Assembly (NCBI GenBank): GCA_025201375.1
Contig: JAIWZP010000014.1
Location: 124,001 to 188,000, forward strand
Direction of reading: 5' to 3'
Source of the DNA: Gongronella butleri
Lineage: Eukaryota > Mucoromycota > Mucoromycetes > Mucorales > Cunninghamellaceae
Length of the DNA stretch: 64,000 nt
The number at the start of each line of letters is the position of its first letter. Position 1 is the stretch's first letter. The position numbers were made by a program, and so were the translations under genes. Shown here piece after piece: positions 60,629-64,000 of this stretch. The notes below the pieces were generated by a model. That model did no database searches and was not told where the DNA came from. It worked only from the letters and a program-made list of their open reading frames with translations.

Positions 60629-61667
60629 TGTCAATTTGGCGGCAAGAATCAAGTGCATTTTCAATCCCTTTTGCCTGCCGTTAAGCTAATCATTTTGCCT
60701 GCTCTTTGGCTGATTTAGTCGGTGAGAAAGGTGAAAAAGGAAGTGCGTGAGCTCCTGTCGCAGCTGGATGACCTGTCGGCAAAGTACGAGCAAATGGCAC
60801 AAGAGAAAACTCGCGCATTGGGACTCGTCGAGCAGCTCAAAGGCGATCTCACCACCCTCCAGGCCAAGCACAATACCCTACAAAAACATGTGGCGGCAAA
60901 AGGTACTCATAAATCTTTAAGAAAGCAAGAAAAGTGAGAAAAAATTAAATGGATAAAGGCGCGTCTGACTTTTTTGTGGGCTTTTTTCATAGATGCGCGC
61001 CCCGTCTCCAATGCCCGTATGTCGACAATGTCCATGCCATGGGACGATGGCGCATTAAAACCATCTGTCCACGGTATCATTTCGTACAAAACCATATTGC
61101 AATACCAGACAGCTGCCGATGAGTTTGTGAAATCCGTGAGGTAAGCCGCTTTTTTTTCTACAGTTGCGACTATTTTTTTACCAGCGCATTGAACGTATTT
61201 TGGTTGCTGTGTCTGATCCTTTTTATTATTTTATTATTTTTGCTGTTTTTTTTTGGTGTTTTCCTATGCCCAACAGGTCTCCCGAGAGGACGAACGTGCT
61301 CTCGTCAATGAAGACGATTGTTGTGCTGTGCAAGCAAGTGGCACAGCAAGTAAATGACAGCGATATTGGCCACGCAGAGCGCAATTTTGTCGACGATGAT
61401 GAAGACGAAGATGATACAGCCACAGTGAGCAGCACACGCAGTGACAAGGATAATGATGATGATGACGACGTGTCGACACGCAAAGTGCTGCGGCGGTTCC
61501 GCCTGGTGCGCAGCCAATACGCAACAAACCTTTATCAACTGACTCTCGCATGCCAAAGCTACGTCTACGGCTCCGGACTCTATCCTTTGCGGCTCCTGGA
61601 CGCATCCCTTGGTCATTTGACAAGCGCCATCATTGAACTCGTGCAATTGCTTGGCGTTTACGATTGA
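59273..61667 (+). CDS. SPA2: Polarisome scaffold Spa2-like protein
   Basis: Eight exons (59273-59450, 59541-59675, 59794-59945, 60004-60285, 60372-60572, 60719-60902, 60993-61140, 61277-61667) give 556 aa. Spa2 organises polarised growth and MAPK components at hyphal tips or buds. Two GIT/Spa2-homology units are clear: NHAQYLELARDVYDEMVRRT (about 80-99) and LPEHRFMDLSSDVYHELSRR (about 125-145), with the intervening VPFLPV element recovered by choosing acceptor 59,792-59,793. A coiled coil fills about 260-375 (KKRIHELEQVTLESK). The C-terminal domain (about 380-556) contains SYKTILQYQTAADEFVKSVR and an acidic insert. It is shorter than yeast Spa2. All eight exons join in phase. Confidence 0.92.
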
Positions 61668-61783
61668 TTGCTCGCTCCTTACCCCTTTTTATTTGGGTTT
61701 TTAATTATATCCCTTCTCATCTTTGTCCATAGCTAGAAATAATACCTAATCCAGCATCGTTTTAATTATTTATTAAATCATTC

Positions 61784-62044
61784 ATGAATATTTTATTTAA
61801 AAGTGAAACAATCATAAATTTCACGCACCTTGCACATCCGCGCACGGTCATGCACATTCATAAGATAAAACGTGAAAAAAAGAACGCGATCCTGCGGCTC
61901 ATGATCATGCGTGCTGAATTGCGCACGATGAACATCTGGACCAAATTTGAAAAGAATCGCATCATTGCAATGCCAGCCATGATTGGCCTGGCGCGTCTTT
62001 GGTTTTTCAAGCCTTGTCTGGTACCAATGCCAGTTGAGCTGTAG
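61784..62044 (+). CDS. Uncertain 86-codon open frame
   Basis: ATG 61784 to TAG 62044, starting 116 nt after the SPA2 stop. Residues 30-86 are basic and rich in Met, Ile, Arg and Lys (for example AELRTMNIWTKFEKNRI) and end in PCLVPMPVEL. Composition is protein-like but no family is recognised. The frame before residue 28 looks like AT-rich flank. It could be a fragment of a repeat-borne gene or chance. Confidence 0.2.
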   Translation: MNILFKSETIINFTHLAHPRTVMHIHKIKREKKNAILRLMIMRAELRTMNIWTKFEKNRIIAMPAMIGLARLWFFKPCLVPMPVEL

Positions 62045-62159
62045 AATATAAGCTTTTCTACTGCTGTTTTGGGCGTCTTTTCATCGTATGAGTCCAGCCA
62101 AATAAAAACGACGACCGGGTGGCTGTCGAGAAATCACGATTGGTAAATATTTCATTATT

Positions 62160-62960
62160 TTTTTTTATTATTTTCCCATTGATTGACGATCCACTCGAAC
62201 ATTTGCTCTTTTTATTGATGCTTCCATGTCTTCTCGTTCAAATGAGCCCACCCCGGGAGATCTGTGGCTGCTGGTTGATGCACAAGGACGATTTCGAAAT
62301 TGACGAATTTTTCAAGGGGTCCAGTTGAGGATTTGAAAACGATGAAATTTATGTCTGCAGATCGCCACGCCATTCAACCATATGATGCAGTCACGCCAAT
62401 AACCGATAAAAATAGCATAAAAACTTGAGGTCCATGGACTGGTTTCCGCGTGAAACGCGAAAAACAGCGATTTTTCACGTCAAGACAAAATCAGTGAGTA
62501 TTGGCTGCAGCACTTTGAAAGTTATTTCATCAGAAAGAGCATTGCTCACTGCATACGTGGACGTGGGTAATCAATGAAAAAATGTTATTTTTGGCATTTT
62601 TGACACAGTTTTAAAATCATATGTACTTTTTGACGCGTGAAAACCCGCATCGAGCGTCAAGTTCCACGCGCCTGTTCCTAATCAATCCATGCACCCTGGC
62701 ATCACACTTGCTAATGGACGCGTCGGCACGGCTCTATGGGCGCGTTTTCCTTGTGCAATTCGCGGTTGAAATTAAATTGAAAATCGCTCATTACTCGCCA
62801 ACGAGCAGATTAATCGCAATCTCTTTTGCCATTTTCCGTCGTTTTGCCATACGATGTATCTTGTGTGCAAGTTTAATGTCATTCTGCGGACTCACTTTTC
62901 GCATTTCTTGTCGGGTGCTCAAACGGCTCATTTTTTTTTATTTGCGCGTTGTGTGCTTCC
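62160..62960. repeat. Dispersed repeat, family C, copy 3
   Basis: Same-orientation match to 28,900-29,760. Shared elements include GGGAGATCTGTGGC, CAGATCGCC(A/G)CGCCATTCAA, GGTCCAT(G/C)GACTGGTTT, TTCATCAGAAAGAGC and GCGTCAAGTT(C/A)CACGCGCC. The left half of the family (25,970-26,330) is missing here. Confidence 0.75.
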
Positions 62961-63905
62961 AATACCTCCAAACTTGGTCAAACACACAGCTTCGACTTGC
63001 AATTCAACTCTGTGGCTCCAAATGAGCCATTAATGCATTGTAAAGGACACACTAAAGACAGCGAGTTGTCATTTTATAGATTTTCTTGGATTAACATGTC
63101 TTTACTGCATTGGCATTTCTTGCCACCAGAGGCAAAAGTTGAATGCTTGTTTGGTGTCGTATGGTTGGCAAAGTAGCAAGCTGATAAAGGAGCGGAAATG
63201 TCAAGAACAAGCGATACATGGAACAAAATTCAGAATAAACAGCGACTGCTCGCCAATATGTGCTCGGACTCGAAACAAAACTGATTGAATCCAAACGCCA
63301 TGTTGCTGACACACACATGTCCTTCAAAATAGTTTCCCAAAAGTCTATGATAAAATGCCATATACGCTATTTTTTTCTACAACGCGTGATATGACCAGCA
63401 TTCATACAATACAACGTGCTTGAAATTCGCTCCACGATTGGACCCAAGCAGTGCGCACAATCACAGCCCTCGGGCATATCTGTACAACCCACAAACATGA
63501 AATTGTGTTTGGAAAAAGCCTCAATTGTCGCTTTTTTGGTCGTTTGTCAAGGACTACATTATTAAAAGCGAAGGCAATTCCTCGTTCATCAAGTAATTAC
63601 ATCGTGTCGCGTTCGAATGAGCGCAACTCCGCTGTGCTGCGGCTGCGAAGATGAGGTGCAATGACGTTGTTTTCGTGATTTTGGTTCGTATGATTGTCAT
63701 TGGTGGCGTCACTCCATTTGAGCAGGACCATTGCCAATCCTCTGGTGCAATGTTATCTTTGCGTGGAGGCCTACTGGCACAGAAATTGAACCAATTTTCA
63801 AAAAGCGAAACCAAGTAAAAAAAAAAAAGTGGAATTATGATGTGTCGTGCGACAATTTGTTTATTTCATATGATATCTTTAAGAACTTTGTTGGCTTTTT
63901 TTTTT

Positions 63906-64000
63906 TTAGTTGTGGACAGGCTTGTCCAAGCCGACATTGAGAGGGAACACGGCCTTCTCGAGGGCGTGGCGCAAAGTGGCATTGGAGGCGACTTCATGGC
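63906..64000 (-). CDS. C-terminal end of an unidentified gene (cut by window edge)
   Basis: Read on the minus strand, the last 31 codons before TAA at 63,908-63,906 are open and codon-biased to C and G in third positions, like the confident genes here. The product ends with ASNATLRHALEKAVFPLN and then VGLDKPVHN. No family is recognised from 30 residues. A T run directly after the stop on this strand is the probable 3' flank. The rest lies beyond the window. Confidence 0.6.
   Translation of the reverse strand, partial: HEVASNATLRHALEKAVFPLNVGLDKPVHN

Larger units (their letters stand above)
61668..63905. other. Repeat-bearing intergenic region near the right end
   Basis: Contains one uncertain small open frame (61,784-62,044), a family C repeat copy (62,160-62,960) and diverged unassigned DNA from 62,960 to 63,800. 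No other gene is supported. Confidence 0.6.

Overview
This 64 kb window is nuclear DNA from a fungus. The genes are intron-rich with short introns (about 40-380 nt), homopolymer A and T tracts are dense, and the gene set is fungal: a Zn2Cys6 regulator, polarisome Spa2, Mcp1, Leo1, Cdc48 and an S6K-like AGC kinase. The GATA factor type, the four-pass membrane protein starting with a CCFC motif and the small GPI protein fit an early-diverging lineage, most likely Mucoromycota. That placement is inference. I saw no bacterial operon, CRISPR array, rRNA, tRNA, phage, reverse transcriptase or transposase.

Layout. 0.1-2 kb: Rieske protein of complex III, then a convergent secreted 8-cysteine GPI protein. 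3.6-8 kb: a G-patch protein, a doubtful short gene and a GATA factor. 10-13 kb: two minus-strand membrane proteins, a 7TM receptor and a TMEM198-like protein. 13-16 kb: gene-free repeats. 16-25 kb: a dense block with an OCIA-like membrane protein, GNA1 (UDP-GlcNAc/chitin precursor synthesis), an AGC kinase, an Stm1/SERBP1-like RGG protein, a MAPK-phosphatase-like enzyme and a four-pass membrane protein. 25-30 kb: gene-free diverged repeats. 30-45 kb: a 1,086-aa Zn2Cys6 regulator, a probable 99-aa gene, an ankyrin protein, a CAMK-type kinase and Mcp1. 45-48.6 kb: repeats with a remarkable cluster of TACAGTA-type palindromes. 48.6-53.4 kb: LEO1 and CDC48. 53.5-56 kb: a mosaic of direct and inverted repeats just downstream of CDC48. 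56.2-61.7 kb: APC8/CDC23 and SPA2. 61.7-64 kb: another dispersed repeat copy and the last 30 codons of a minus-strand gene.

Most genes are housekeeping or signalling genes with no obvious shared pathway, and the order does not look like a biosynthetic cluster. Exon models were built by hand from splice sites and checked for reading phase; unless marked tentative, every junction keeps the frame. The most unusual material is outside the genes: two or three families of non-coding dispersed repeats, palindromic micro-motifs that appear in one copy of a repeat but not the other, and introns that often begin with an A tract and end with a T tract, so that their ends could pair.
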